Assembly: GCF_038002825.1 (NCBI RefSeq)
Contig: NZ_JBBODF010000001.1
Coordinates: forward strand, 4,154,001 to 4,218,000
Direction of reading: 5' to 3'
Length of the DNA stretch: 64,000 bases
DNA from: Paenibacillus sp. FSL H8-0048
GTDB lineage: Bacteria > Bacillota > Bacilli > Paenibacillales > Paenibacillaceae
Below are positions 52,501 through 59,383 of this stretch, piece after piece. Position 1 is the first letter of the stretch, and each line of letters opens with the position of its first letter. The notes under the pieces were generated by a model. That model worked only from the letters and a program-made list of their open reading frames with translations. It had not been told where the DNA came from and did not search any database. The position numbers and the translations under genes were made by a program.

Positions 52501-53014
52501 ATCCAATCTGGGAGTAAGAGGACGGCGATATGAATGTTATCGTTCCGTCCGGCAGCGAGAAGGAGATCATACTCTGATCGTCTTTTATGAATAAATTGTA
52601 CAGATCGCGGCTGTCTACGGTCAGCTGATCTGCAATTTTGCGGTCTGTTACGTCCTGTGCATATACAATAACAGTCTGGCCGGAAGGCTCCTCTTGAGCC
52701 GGAATGAAGGTCAGGGCGAGCCAGAACGGCTGCCCGTCACGGCCGGAGAACCGCTGATCCGTCTGGAGAGCCTGTCCTTGCTGCTGTGCAAGCTCTGTCA
52801 CGATTCGCTGAATGGTGAACCGCTCCTGCAGTTCCCGGCCGGCCCCCGATTGAGTCCCTGAGAGAAACTCAGCTTCAGTGCAGCCCAGCATATTGCAAAA
52901 GGCAGGATTAATTTTCATCCATCGGCCTCCTTCAGGAGACAATACCGCCATCCCCACGGGGGATAAACGGAAGGCTTGATCGAAAATGCTGTTATTACTG
53001 GCCAAGTTATCCAT
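49541..53014 (-). CDS. multi-PAS hybrid sensor histidine kinase
   Basis: This soluble hybrid kinase has 1157 residues. Six PAS domains follow one another (roughly 5-130, 140-260, 265-380, 385-505, 510-630, 635-755). Then come HisKA (MSHELRTPMNGIMGMT, His at about 785), an ATPase domain (NLVSNAVKFTETG, ADTGIGIPPEK, GTGLGLAICKKL) and a C-terminal receiver (ILVAEDHPVNQKLL, phospho-acceptor Asp in DLVFMDVQMPG). No membrane helix is visible. Such proteins often sense oxygen, redox or small ligands. The only operon partner is the C39-like peptidase. GGAGG precedes the ATG. Confidence 0.93.
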   Translation of the reverse strand: MDNLASNNSIFDQAFRLSPVGMAVLSPEGGRWMKINPAFCNMLGCTEAEFLSGTQSGAGRELQERFTIQRIVTELAQQQGQALQTDQRFSGRDGQPFWLALTFIPAQEEPSGQTVIVYAQDVTDRKIADQLTVDSRDLYNLFIKDDQSMISFSLPDGTITFISPSSYSQIGYYPEEIIGRNRAEFYHLDDVGAINSSGGLLENNISSRRLRHKEGHYLWFETSFHVIRGEKGEITRIMGIGRNVTRRKHSEEALASAQRVARIGSWGWDLLKGRVTFSDELQRILQYSVETGHVNQNAFLALVHPEDVPILREAVERARGLGEPGNTAFRMILPDGEVLMVHVQWDVIAGPEGRPAQLFGMMQDITERMHMEEQLRESERNFRLMSENSLDLISRHAIEDSIFLYCSPASRSLLGYEPEEMIGTSAYDYLHPDDLEMILNQMAESEDSGLIPPASYRYRHKNGTYVWFETNSRYIFDAQGRKTEIIAVGRDITERKQFESKLQESEQRYKSLFEYNPAAVYSMNLQGDYLTANANLEQLSGYSLEELLGNYFGPLVADKDIQKTLHHFTLASQGEPQSYDLTLIHKDGHPVEINTINIPIVVDHQVVGVYGISRDITDHIRYTEQIEKLSNDYTLILNAVSEGIFGLDNEGRVTFINPAGANMLGFECDEITGHPYLDPIQQTALDGNHYRPEESPLMRAVRAGEAHQSLDAVLWRKDGSSFLAEYQVTPLFDKGERKGAVVVFRDTTGEKEIIRAKELAEKADQAKSEFLAIMSHELRTPMNGIMGMTDLLAETELTEEQRGYAQIISESSASLLYILNEILDFSKIEAGKMTLTREPVSLAELLDNITELFMPKAREKNIELSCRMAADVPELIMGDAARLRQVLVNLVSNAVKFTETGQVSILLSREYSRDRRRLTLKFSVADTGIGIPPEKQPLLFQSFSQLHPSINRKYGGTGLGLAICKKLVELMGGAITVESVVGEGSNFYFILPVDVELEPEGGKEDMLPVSDPALASEQTSIPEEGQSAAEFGPLRILVAEDHPVNQKLLVTMLDKRGYAADLVDHGEAAVQAVLRERYDLVFMDVQMPGMSGLTATARIREQAPAPHQPYIAAVTAYARKEDRERCYAAGMDDFVSKPFLAADIDRVLEHCSHRVSL

Positions 53015-53169
53015 TACATAAGACCTCCTTCATTCCGGGCTGGCGCTCGCTTCTGCAGACCCTCTGCTGTTCTTCGTCTGCCATTTCTACCTTCACAGTA
53101 TACGCTATGACTGTCACAGAACGAAATGGAAGCCCAGTCCTTGATTTTTAAAAGTTCAAATTGAAATCA

Positions 53170-53198
53170 TTGACAAAATATACGGTTTTCCCTATATT
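53170..53198 (+). promoter_or_regulatory. sigma-A promoter of the exported helical protein gene
   Basis: TTGACA (53170-53175), 17 bases, TATATT (53193-53198). Start expected near 53205, about 115 bases before the gene. Confidence 0.85.
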
Positions 53199-53234
53199 TA
53201 AAAATAAAACTATCTTCGTGACTCATTACGCCGG

Positions 53235-53279
53235 AAGCACCCGTAATAGAGGCCTGTTGGCCTTTACTGCGGGTGCTTT
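53235..53279 (+). other. terminator-like leader hairpin (possible attenuator)
   Basis: AAGCACCCG and CGGGTGCTT pair, with inner AGGCC/GGCCT, and run into TGTTTGTG. It lies between promoter and gene, where a terminator would stop expression unless controlled. No known aptamer precedes it (only about 30 leader bases). Confidence 0.6.
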
Positions 53280-53319
53280 GTTTGTGTTCCGGGACATGAA
53301 GACAAGCGGAGGAATGTTA

Positions 53320-54144
53320 ATGAACAATCTGTATAAGCCAAATTGCCTGCTGCTGTCTCTCTTGATTGCCCTTGCCCTAAGCTTCCCGGCCGGTCCGGCT
53401 TCGGCAGCTGCGACGGTCATTACCTCAACGGTTCAAGCTTCCTTTGACCTGACTGCTGCTAAGGCGGACAGCACTGCCCGCGCCCGGATGAAGAGCCAAT
53501 TCACCGAATTAACCCTTCTGTCTGCCGGGTATGACAGCCGGGAGGTGCAGATCCGGGCGCTTCATGATCAGAATACAGAGGCGCTGAATGCAGTCCGGGA
53601 GTCCATCAAGAATATGGACCAGGCTTCCATCACCAAGCTGAGCACCTCCGTCAGCAGTGCCAAGCAGCGTTATCAGCCGCTGTTCGATCAATACAGCGCG
53701 CTGAACAAGCGGATCTCCCTGCTCAAGGGACTGAAGGACAAGACGCTGAATTCCGTTCTGAAGGCCCAATCAGAAGCCATGAAGCTGTTGGTCCAGATAG
53801 CCCGCCAGGAGATCCGCGACAAGGAAGCGCTGCTCAAGGCCGCCAAGGATACCCGTTCGCGCCGGATGGCCGCTGCCCGCAAGACCCTGGCCGGCATTGA
53901 CAGACCGCAAAGCTTAATCAAATCACAAAAAAGCGCAGTCTCTGCCCTGAACAAGCGGCTAACGGCAGACTGGAGCGACTTCAAGGCGGCTATCCGCAAG
54001 CAGAATCCTGCTCTGGCCGGACAATCCTTATCTTCTATGGTCGCCGGATACAAGCAGATCGCAGCGGGCAAGCTGAAGATCCTGGAGTATGAGCAGACAA
54101 TTGCCGGAATCATTGCCGCTACTCTTAAACAGACGGGCAGCTAA
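53320..54144 (+). CDS. exported alpha-helical protein of unknown function
   Basis: The 274-residue protein begins MNNLYKPNCLLLSLLIALAL with a signal peptide cut after GPASAAA (about 28). The rest is almost wholly helical and rich in Ala, Lys, Gln and Ser (TAAKADSTARARMKSQFTEL, SVSSAKQRYQPLFDQYSAL, ILEYEQTIAGIIAATL), compatible with a coiled-coil bundle. GGAGG lies 7 bases before ATG 53320; the open frame upstream includes the leader and is not translated in my reading. No family recognised. Possible cell-surface or wall-associated structural protein. Confidence 0.75.
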   Translation: MNNLYKPNCLLLSLLIALALSFPAGPASAAATVITSTVQASFDLTAAKADSTARARMKSQFTELTLLSAGYDSREVQIRALHDQNTEALNAVRESIKNMDQASITKLSTSVSSAKQRYQPLFDQYSALNKRISLLKGLKDKTLNSVLKAQSEAMKLLVQIARQEIRDKEALLKAAKDTRSRRMAAARKTLAGIDRPQSLIKSQKSAVSALNKRLTADWSDFKAAIRKQNPALAGQSLSSMVAGYKQIAAGKLKILEYEQTIAGIIAATLKQTGS

Positions 54145-54248
54145 GCCGCAGACCGCCGTTCCCTGCTTGCTCCTGTGTCTTCTGCACGCCAGAACGCATA
54201 TGTTAGGTTAAGAACCCTATCTACTATGCAGCGGGAGGAGCAGCTACA

Positions 54249-55355
54249 ATGCACATCTGCATGATTGCACCGGAGCAGTTCACGGTTCCCGGGGACGGCT
54301 CTGTGGAGATTTGCATCTGGAATATCGCGCGGAGGCTGGCCAAGAGACATAAGGTAACCATCCTAAGCCGCAGAGCCGCCGGTCTTCCTGACACGGATGA
54401 GCTTGAGCAGGTCAAGTTCATCCGGCTGCCTTCAGGCAGCCCTTCCCGGTACCGCAGCTCCGTTCTCATGTTCCTGGAAGCTGCCGAACCGTTCGACCTT
54501 ATTCAGATTGATAACCGGCCACGGCTGGCAGCGGCTGTGAAGCGGCAGTCCCCCGGCACTCCGGTGATGATATTCCTTCACTCTCTCACCTTCGTGCCCC
54601 AGGAGCCCGGCATCGCCCGCAGCCTGGCCCTGGCCGATGCCGTCACGGCCAACAGCAGCTCCCTGGAGCAGCGGCTTATCCGGAGGTTCCCCGGCATCCG
54701 CAGCAAGCTTCGTGTGGTTCCTCTGGGAGCAGACCTGTCGCGCTTCACTCCTGCGTCTGCGCAGGAGAAGGCGCGTCTGCGCACACTGCATGGTCTTGGC
54801 ACCGGCTTCACGGTCCTGTTCGTAGGCCGGGTCATCCCGCGCAAGGGAGTGCCTGTGCTGCTCCGGGCCATGCACCGCCTGAACCGGCATATGCCTGCAC
54901 GGCTGCTGATCGCGGGCAAGGGGAAGCCGCCGTATCTCCGGCAGCTGAGAGTCCTTGCGCGGCGGCTGGGCGTACACGTGTCTTTTCTCGGCAACATTCC
55001 CCATGAGGACATCCACAGTATGTATCAGGCTGCCGACTGCTTCATTTGCCCCTCCCAGCAGCATGAAGCCTTCGGGCTGGTGAATGTGGAGGCGATGGCC
55101 TCGGGGCTGCCGGTGATTGCCTCCAGCAACGGCGGAATACGGGAGATTATCGATTCGGGCCGTAACGGCTATCTGGTGAAGCAGTACAGGAACCCTGCTG
55201 CTTTTGCCAGCCGTATGCTGCAGATCGGCCGCAATCCGGATCTTGCCGCAAGGATCGGACTACAGGGCAGAAGCGACGCGCTGCAGATGTATGAGTGGCA
55301 GCATACCGCAGAGCTGCTGGAGAATATTTATTTGAAGCTGACGGGATTACGTTAA
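54249..55355 (+). CDS. GT-B glycosyltransferase, family 4
   Basis: The 368-residue enzyme starts MHICMIAPEQFTVPGDGSVE with a Gly-rich N-terminal acceptor loop. It has VLFVGRVIPRKGVPVLLRAM at the second domain, RLGVHVSFLGNIPHEDIHSMY, and the donor-binding EAFGLVNVEAMASGLPVIAS (E-x7-E). Such retaining enzymes use a nucleotide sugar to extend cell-wall or exopolysaccharide glycans or glycolipids. GGGAGGAG precedes the ATG. It follows the exported protein by about 100 bases. Donor and acceptor are unknown. Confidence 0.92.
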   Translation: MHICMIAPEQFTVPGDGSVEICIWNIARRLAKRHKVTILSRRAAGLPDTDELEQVKFIRLPSGSPSRYRSSVLMFLEAAEPFDLIQIDNRPRLAAAVKRQSPGTPVMIFLHSLTFVPQEPGIARSLALADAVTANSSSLEQRLIRRFPGIRSKLRVVPLGADLSRFTPASAQEKARLRTLHGLGTGFTVLFVGRVIPRKGVPVLLRAMHRLNRHMPARLLIAGKGKPPYLRQLRVLARRLGVHVSFLGNIPHEDIHSMYQAADCFICPSQQHEAFGLVNVEAMASGLPVIASSNGGIREIIDSGRNGYLVKQYRNPAAFASRMLQIGRNPDLAARIGLQGRSDALQMYEWQHTAELLENIYLKLTGLR

Positions 55356-55394
55356 CCAGAGGAGGCTTTCTCCTTCATGGCTCTTCTGGTTAAC
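55351..55394 (+). terminator. hairpin at the end of the glycosyltransferase gene
   Basis: GTTAACCAGA and TCTGGTTAAC form a 10-bp stem that includes the stop codon. No T run follows. The stretch up to 55639 shows no gene and no clear sigma-54 or GlnR site. Confidence 0.55.
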
Positions 55395-55639
55395 GAAGGA
55401 GCCCCCCCTTTACCTTGCAATGCTCCTCTGGAGGGCAGACGTTGCCAGCATGAAAGTCCAGTCAGGTTGCGACAATGTGTCATACGGATTTTGTGATCCT
55501 TCTCGCAGGATGCAGCCGGGAGTTAATCATATACTACACATGTAAGCGTTGCCATTAAACAAATGCATTGTACAGTAATCCACCGAGATATTGGCAACCC
55601 CCTACAACCTATTATTCGCTGTAGAAAGGGTGCATCGTT

Positions 55640-55966
55640 ATGTTAATGATCAAAGCTATAGTAAGACCTGAGAAAGCGGATGAAGTGATGGCCGAATTGC
55701 TGCTGGCCGGCTTCCCCTCCATCAGCAAGATGGATCTGCTCGGACGCGGCAAGCAAAAGGGCATTCAGGTCGGAACCAACCATTACAATCAAATCTCCAA
55801 GAAGCTGCTGATGATCGTCATTCAGGATGATGACAAGGATGACGTAATCAGCATAATTATGCGTACAGCCAGAACCGGTGAGCACGGCTCCTTCGGCGAC
55901 GGCAAAATCTTTGTCCTGCCGGTACAAGAGGTCTTCACCATCAGCAACGGCAAGAACCAGTTGTAG
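55640..55966 (+). CDS. PII-family protein, NifI1-like
   Basis: This 108-residue (or 106 if ATG 55646 is used) nitrogen-regulatory PII protein has MIKAIVRPEKADEVMAELL, the NifI1-like KMDLLGRGKQKGIQVGTNHY in place of the GlnB T-loop, DDDKDDVISIIMRTARTGEHG, and FGDGKIFVLPVQEVFTIS. PII proteins form trimers that bind ATP, ADP and 2-oxoglutarate and report nitrogen state. NifI proteins normally control nitrogenase and lie inside nif operons, but no nif gene or ammonium transporter is near. Its target is therefore unknown. Confidence 0.85.
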   Translation: MLMIKAIVRPEKADEVMAELLLAGFPSISKMDLLGRGKQKGIQVGTNHYNQISKKLLMIVIQDDDKDDVISIIMRTARTGEHGSFGDGKIFVLPVQEVFTISNGKNQL

Positions 55967-56097
55967 AGCGTCTTCGCCCTGTTATATTCGCGCCTTCTTA
56001 TATTTTGAAAGAGGCAGCAAAGCATTCCCCCGCTCTCCGCCATCACGGACGACCGGGGACTGCCTTGCTGCCTTTATGAATTTTTGATATATCAATC

Positions 56098-57339
56098 TCA
56101 GATCAGCTGGATGACGGTAAGCACCAGCCCGACCACAAAGCCGCAGACGGCCCCGTTGACACGAATCCACTGCAGATCCTTGCCGACCTTCTCCTCCAGC
56201 ATATTCACCAGAGCGGCATCGTCCATCTGATCGAGGTTCTCCTTGACCAGTTGCCCGATCCGGTAATGATTAGCTTCCACGAAGGAGATCAGCGTACCGC
56301 GAATCCGTTCTTCTGATGTCTGAATCCATTCCTTCTCCCGGCTAACCCGCCGGACCAGCGCGGCATACAGCGAGAACAGCCTGCACCCGCCCCGCCCCCG
56401 GTCCTCTTCCAGCAGTGTAACCGCCTTGCCGCGCAGCCCTTGGAGCTGCTGCAGCACAAATGCGGCGGCCGCTTCCCCTTCAAGCTCATTCAGCGCCCAA
56501 TTCTTCAGCGAGGCAATCCGTTCTTCATCGCTCAGCAGCTGGAACAGAGCCACCCGGATCTCCCGGATAACCTCCTCCCGGTAGGGGCTATCTTCTTCCT
56601 TAAAGTCACGGATCGTAGACTGCACCATGCCCTGGAGCATTTCCCCCAGCATATCGGCATCCACGAACCCGACGAAGGCCTGGAAGGCCATCCCCTTCAG
56701 TCCGCCAAGCTTGACCTCGGCCAGCTTCTCGCTGGCGATCTTACCCAGCATAGCCCGCGTCTCCGGGCGTCCACTCCAGGCGGAGATCCCCTCCAGCGCA
56801 AAATCAAGAGCTGCAATATCCTTGCCCTCATTCATCAGGCTAGTGGCAATCGTATCTGCTGCGGCTCCAAGCTTAGCTTCACGCAGGTAGCTTGCCGCTG
56901 CCGATTGAATATATGGAACGGCCTGCTCTACCGGAAGCCGCAGCACGAAGCCCTTCAGCTGCTCCAGCACTTCCTGCCGCGCTTTCTTTCGGGAGAAGAA
57001 CCGGGTCAGCACGGTAGCTCCGAGCGAAACTATATTGAATGTGCGCAGCTTATTCTCAATGCTCTCCTTGTTCAGCAGCTCATTCTCCATCGCAGAGATC
57101 AGGGACTGGATCAGCTTATCCCGGTTCTTCAATAGCAGCGAGGTATGCGGAATTCTCAGGCCCAGCGGATGGCGGAACAACGCCGTTACGGCAAACCAGT
57201 CGGCGATGCCTCCGACCAGACCTGCCTCGAAGCCGCCTCTCAGCAGAATAACTGCCAGATTCTCCGGCAGAAACAAGGTGAACAGAAAGCCGCAGGCCAT
57301 AATAGCCAGTGAGATCGTAGCTAAATTTCTGGATTTCAT
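56098..57339 (-). CDS. DUF445-family membrane protein
   Basis: The 413-residue protein begins with two or three N-terminal helices (ATISLAIMACGFLFTLFLP). The DUF445 signature GGFEAGLVGGIADWFAVTALFRHPLGLRIPHTSLL comes next, followed by a long amphipathic helical region, and one helix closes the chain (VNGAVCGFVVGLVLTVIQLI). This looks like an elongated membrane-tethered bridge protein. Function unknown; members are common in bacilli (YheB). I start at ATG 57339 (MKSRNLAT) behind GGGGG. It stands alone. Confidence 0.9.
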   Translation of the reverse strand: MKSRNLATISLAIMACGFLFTLFLPENLAVILLRGGFEAGLVGGIADWFAVTALFRHPLGLRIPHTSLLLKNRDKLIQSLISAMENELLNKESIENKLRTFNIVSLGATVLTRFFSRKKARQEVLEQLKGFVLRLPVEQAVPYIQSAAASYLREAKLGAAADTIATSLMNEGKDIAALDFALEGISAWSGRPETRAMLGKIASEKLAEVKLGGLKGMAFQAFVGFVDADMLGEMLQGMVQSTIRDFKEEDSPYREEVIREIRVALFQLLSDEERIASLKNWALNELEGEAAAAFVLQQLQGLRGKAVTLLEEDRGRGGCRLFSLYAALVRRVSREKEWIQTSEERIRGTLISFVEANHYRIGQLVKENLDQMDDAALVNMLEEKVGKDLQWIRVNGAVCGFVVGLVLTVIQLI

Positions 57340-57568
57340 CAGTATCTTTTCCCCCTTACATAGCGACCCCATGCCGCTAGCATCCCGGCCATCGTCCCTT
57401 GCACATGCAGAAGATAAACCAGGCTGTCAGGTTACAGGTCTGCCTTACATTGTACCACGTGAGTACTCTTTTCTGAAAATCCTCTAGATGATCACTTTCA
57501 TTTCAAATTTTCCGGTCAGTCATGATAAAATACAGACAAAGCCATAGATAGAACAGGAGAACAATTAC

Positions 57569-58426
57569 ATGCTTATTGCACTGGATATGGACGGAACGCT
57601 GCTCAATGCGGAGGGTGAAATCAGCAACGAGAACAAAGAGGCTATTCTTCAAGCACAGCGCCTGGGGCATATCGTGATTATTGCTACAGGCAGGTCCTAT
57701 ATGGACGCTGAGCGGCAGCTGCGGCTGGCTGATCTGGAATGTCCTGTGGTGAGTCTTAACGGTGCTGTAATCACGCTGGCTGACCGGAGCGTGGCGGCAA
57801 GCACCCCGCTGAATAAAGAGGATATTATCCCCCTACTACGCTGGATGAATGAAATTCCTGAATTGTATTACGAGGTGTACACTGAGGATAATGTATATGT
57901 AGAGCTCGACAAGCGGGTACAGCTGGAAAAGCTGGCTGCTCATAAGGATACTGAGGTTCCCGAGGAATTGGCCTGGCTGCTTCAGGCGATGGTAGATCAG
58001 CAGTTCCAGCAGGCAGCGGTGACCTACGTGGAGAAGATGGAGGACGTCTGGAGCAAGGAAGAAAATCTGATCTATAAAACCCTGGTCTTCTCGCTGAACC
58101 GTGAGCTGCTGAAGGAAGCCTCTGCGCGGTTCGCCGCCATTCCCGGACTGATTATTACCGCATCGCATGTCAACAATATCGAGATCAACCATGAGGAAGC
58201 GAATAAAGGCGCCGGTGTAAGCATGCTCGCTGCCCATTACGGGATTCCCGTGGAGCAAGTGGCGGTGATGGGCGACAGCTACAATGATCTGCCTATGTTC
58301 GAGATGGCGGGGTATAAGATTGCCATGGAAAATGCCGCCCCCGTGCTGAAGCAGACCGCCGACTTCATTACGTTAAGCCATACGGAGAATGGTGTAGCGG
58401 CTGGGCTGCGGCATCTTCTCAAGTAG
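57569..58426 (+). CDS. Cof-type HAD phosphatase
   Basis: This 285-residue HAD hydrolase of the Cof family has motif I ALDMDGTLLNAEG, motif II IATGRSYMDAERQ, the Lys region (NNIEINHEEANKGAGV) and motif IV VAVMGDSYNDLPMF. A C2-type cap sits in the middle. It likely removes phosphate from sugar phosphates, flavin or other cofactors; several relatives hydrolyse FMN, pyridoxal phosphate or erythrose-4-phosphate. AGGAG precedes the ATG. A dispersed structured repeat begins in its stop codon. Confidence 0.92.
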   Translation: MLIALDMDGTLLNAEGEISNENKEAILQAQRLGHIVIIATGRSYMDAERQLRLADLECPVVSLNGAVITLADRSVAASTPLNKEDIIPLLRWMNEIPELYYEVYTEDNVYVELDKRVQLEKLAAHKDTEVPEELAWLLQAMVDQQFQQAAVTYVEKMEDVWSKEENLIYKTLVFSLNRELLKEASARFAAIPGLIITASHVNNIEINHEEANKGAGVSMLAAHYGIPVEQVAVMGDSYNDLPMFEMAGYKIAMENAAPVLKQTADFITLSHTENGVAAGLRHLLK

Positions 58427-58518
58427 AAACGGCTTCGCCGTCCTTTTAAAGGACGGTACCGTTTCAGCGAGAAATAGAAGGATAAGTTATCGTGTGAAAC
58501 ATATAAGTTCTTATATTT
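58425..58518. repeat. dispersed 94-nt structured repeat, copy B
   Basis: GAAACGGCTTCGCCGTCC, the palindrome CCTTTTAAAGG, CCGTTTCAGCGAGAAATAG, AAGGATAAGTTATCGTGTG, then TTCTTATATTT match 8472-8565. The repeat overlaps the last bases of the Cof gene. Confidence 0.85.
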
Positions 58519-58526
58519 GGACAGAA

Positions 58527-58550
58527 AAGCAGCCTTCAAATGAAGGCTGC
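58527..58550 (-). terminator. terminator of the 41-residue protein gene
   Basis: GCAGCCTTCA and TGAAGGCTGC form a perfect 10-bp stem followed by TTTTC on the minus strand, right after the stop at 58557. Confidence 0.85.
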
Positions 58551-58556
58551 TCTCTG

Positions 58557-58682
58557 CTACCTGCGGTCGGTTCCCGAGCGCCGGATGAAGCATAATGAGA
58601 TGGCTCCCAGATTGAGGGCCAAATATAGAATGAGCATCAACCGTTCGGCATTGCTTAATTCCATAAGCACCGGAATAAACAT
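58557..58682 (-). CDS. small membrane protein (41 aa)
   Basis: ATG 58682 follows GGAGGG by 5 bases and opens a frame MFIPVLMELSNAERLMLILY... that ends FIRRSGTDRR. One hydrophobic helix (about 14-33) precedes a basic tail. A strong terminator follows at once, giving a compact gene of its own between the Cof and Imm30-like genes. Too short for most gene callers. No family recognised. Confidence 0.7.
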   Translation of the reverse strand: MFIPVLMELSNAERLMLILYLALNLGAISLCFIRRSGTDRR

Positions 58683-58819
58683 GATATCCCTCCATTACCT
58701 CACTTCTATTTGTCCATCTGTTATAATCAGCTAGTCCTTTGTCCAATATATTAGTATTATCTGCCAAAAAGTGGACTTTATGATAAATGGCGTTATTTTC
58801 TGCTGGGAGGAATTACTCT

Positions 58820-59290
58820 ATGAACCACCTATACCCCGGGATTGCCCGGTTATATGAGAACCGGCTGCTGCGCACCGAGCTGGAATGCGAGCAGTTTGAT
58901 CAGGCGCTGGAGGGTCTGGCCGGTGATACGGAAGATGCCGTCATTCACCAGATTTTCAAAGTATTCGACGATGATACGGAGCAGGAAGAGGTCATGTTCA
59001 GCCTTGTTCATTTTGTAGAGAGTGTCCAGATGGAGATGTATCTGACCCAGCTGCTGGAATCGCTGCCGGAGATGCTGGAGCATGCCCGTAACTGGGCGAT
59101 TGTGCTAAACCAAAGAATTCTCCAGGACGACACTTTCCGCAGAGACTACGCTGAGATCGCTGTGCGCATGCCTCCAAGAATCCGTCAGTGCCTGTCCTTC
59201 CTGCTGGAGGAGATCAAGGAGGATCAGCCGCGGCTGTATGAGCGCAAGGTGAATTCTTTTCTGGCCAAGCTAAATACATCCGCGAGATAG
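58820..59290 (+). CDS. Imm30-like immunity-type protein
   Basis: The 156-residue all-helical protein resembles immunity protein 30. It has IHQIFKVFDDDTEQEEVMFSLVHFVES, EMYLTQLLESLPEMLEHARNW and LNQRILQDDTFRRDYAEIA. Imm30 members usually lie next to polymorphic toxins, but no toxin gene adjoins. The protein may be an orphan immunity factor or a housekeeping relative. GGGAGG lies 8 bases before ATG 58820, which is preferred over 58787. The helicase gene follows after 93 bases. Confidence 0.65.
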   Translation: MNHLYPGIARLYENRLLRTELECEQFDQALEGLAGDTEDAVIHQIFKVFDDDTEQEEVMFSLVHFVESVQMEMYLTQLLESLPEMLEHARNWAIVLNQRILQDDTFRRDYAEIAVRMPPRIRQCLSFLLEEIKEDQPRLYERKVNSFLAKLNTSAR

Positions 59291-59383
59291 CCTCGTGCAG
59301 AAAAGAGTGCAGAATGGTATAGTGTATACTGGCCAAAACCGCATGACTGATTATGCATTCAGAAGCAAACGAAGGTGAACATA

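Noticed and set aside
55405..55639. Sigma-54 or GlnR site upstream of the PII gene
   Set aside because: TGGAGGGCAGACGTTGCC has the wrong GG-GC distance, and no TGTNA-N7-TNACA element was found.
58820..59290. Toxin-immunity locus
   Set aside because: The protein looks Imm30-like, but no toxin, secretion signal or polymorphic-toxin gene is next to it.
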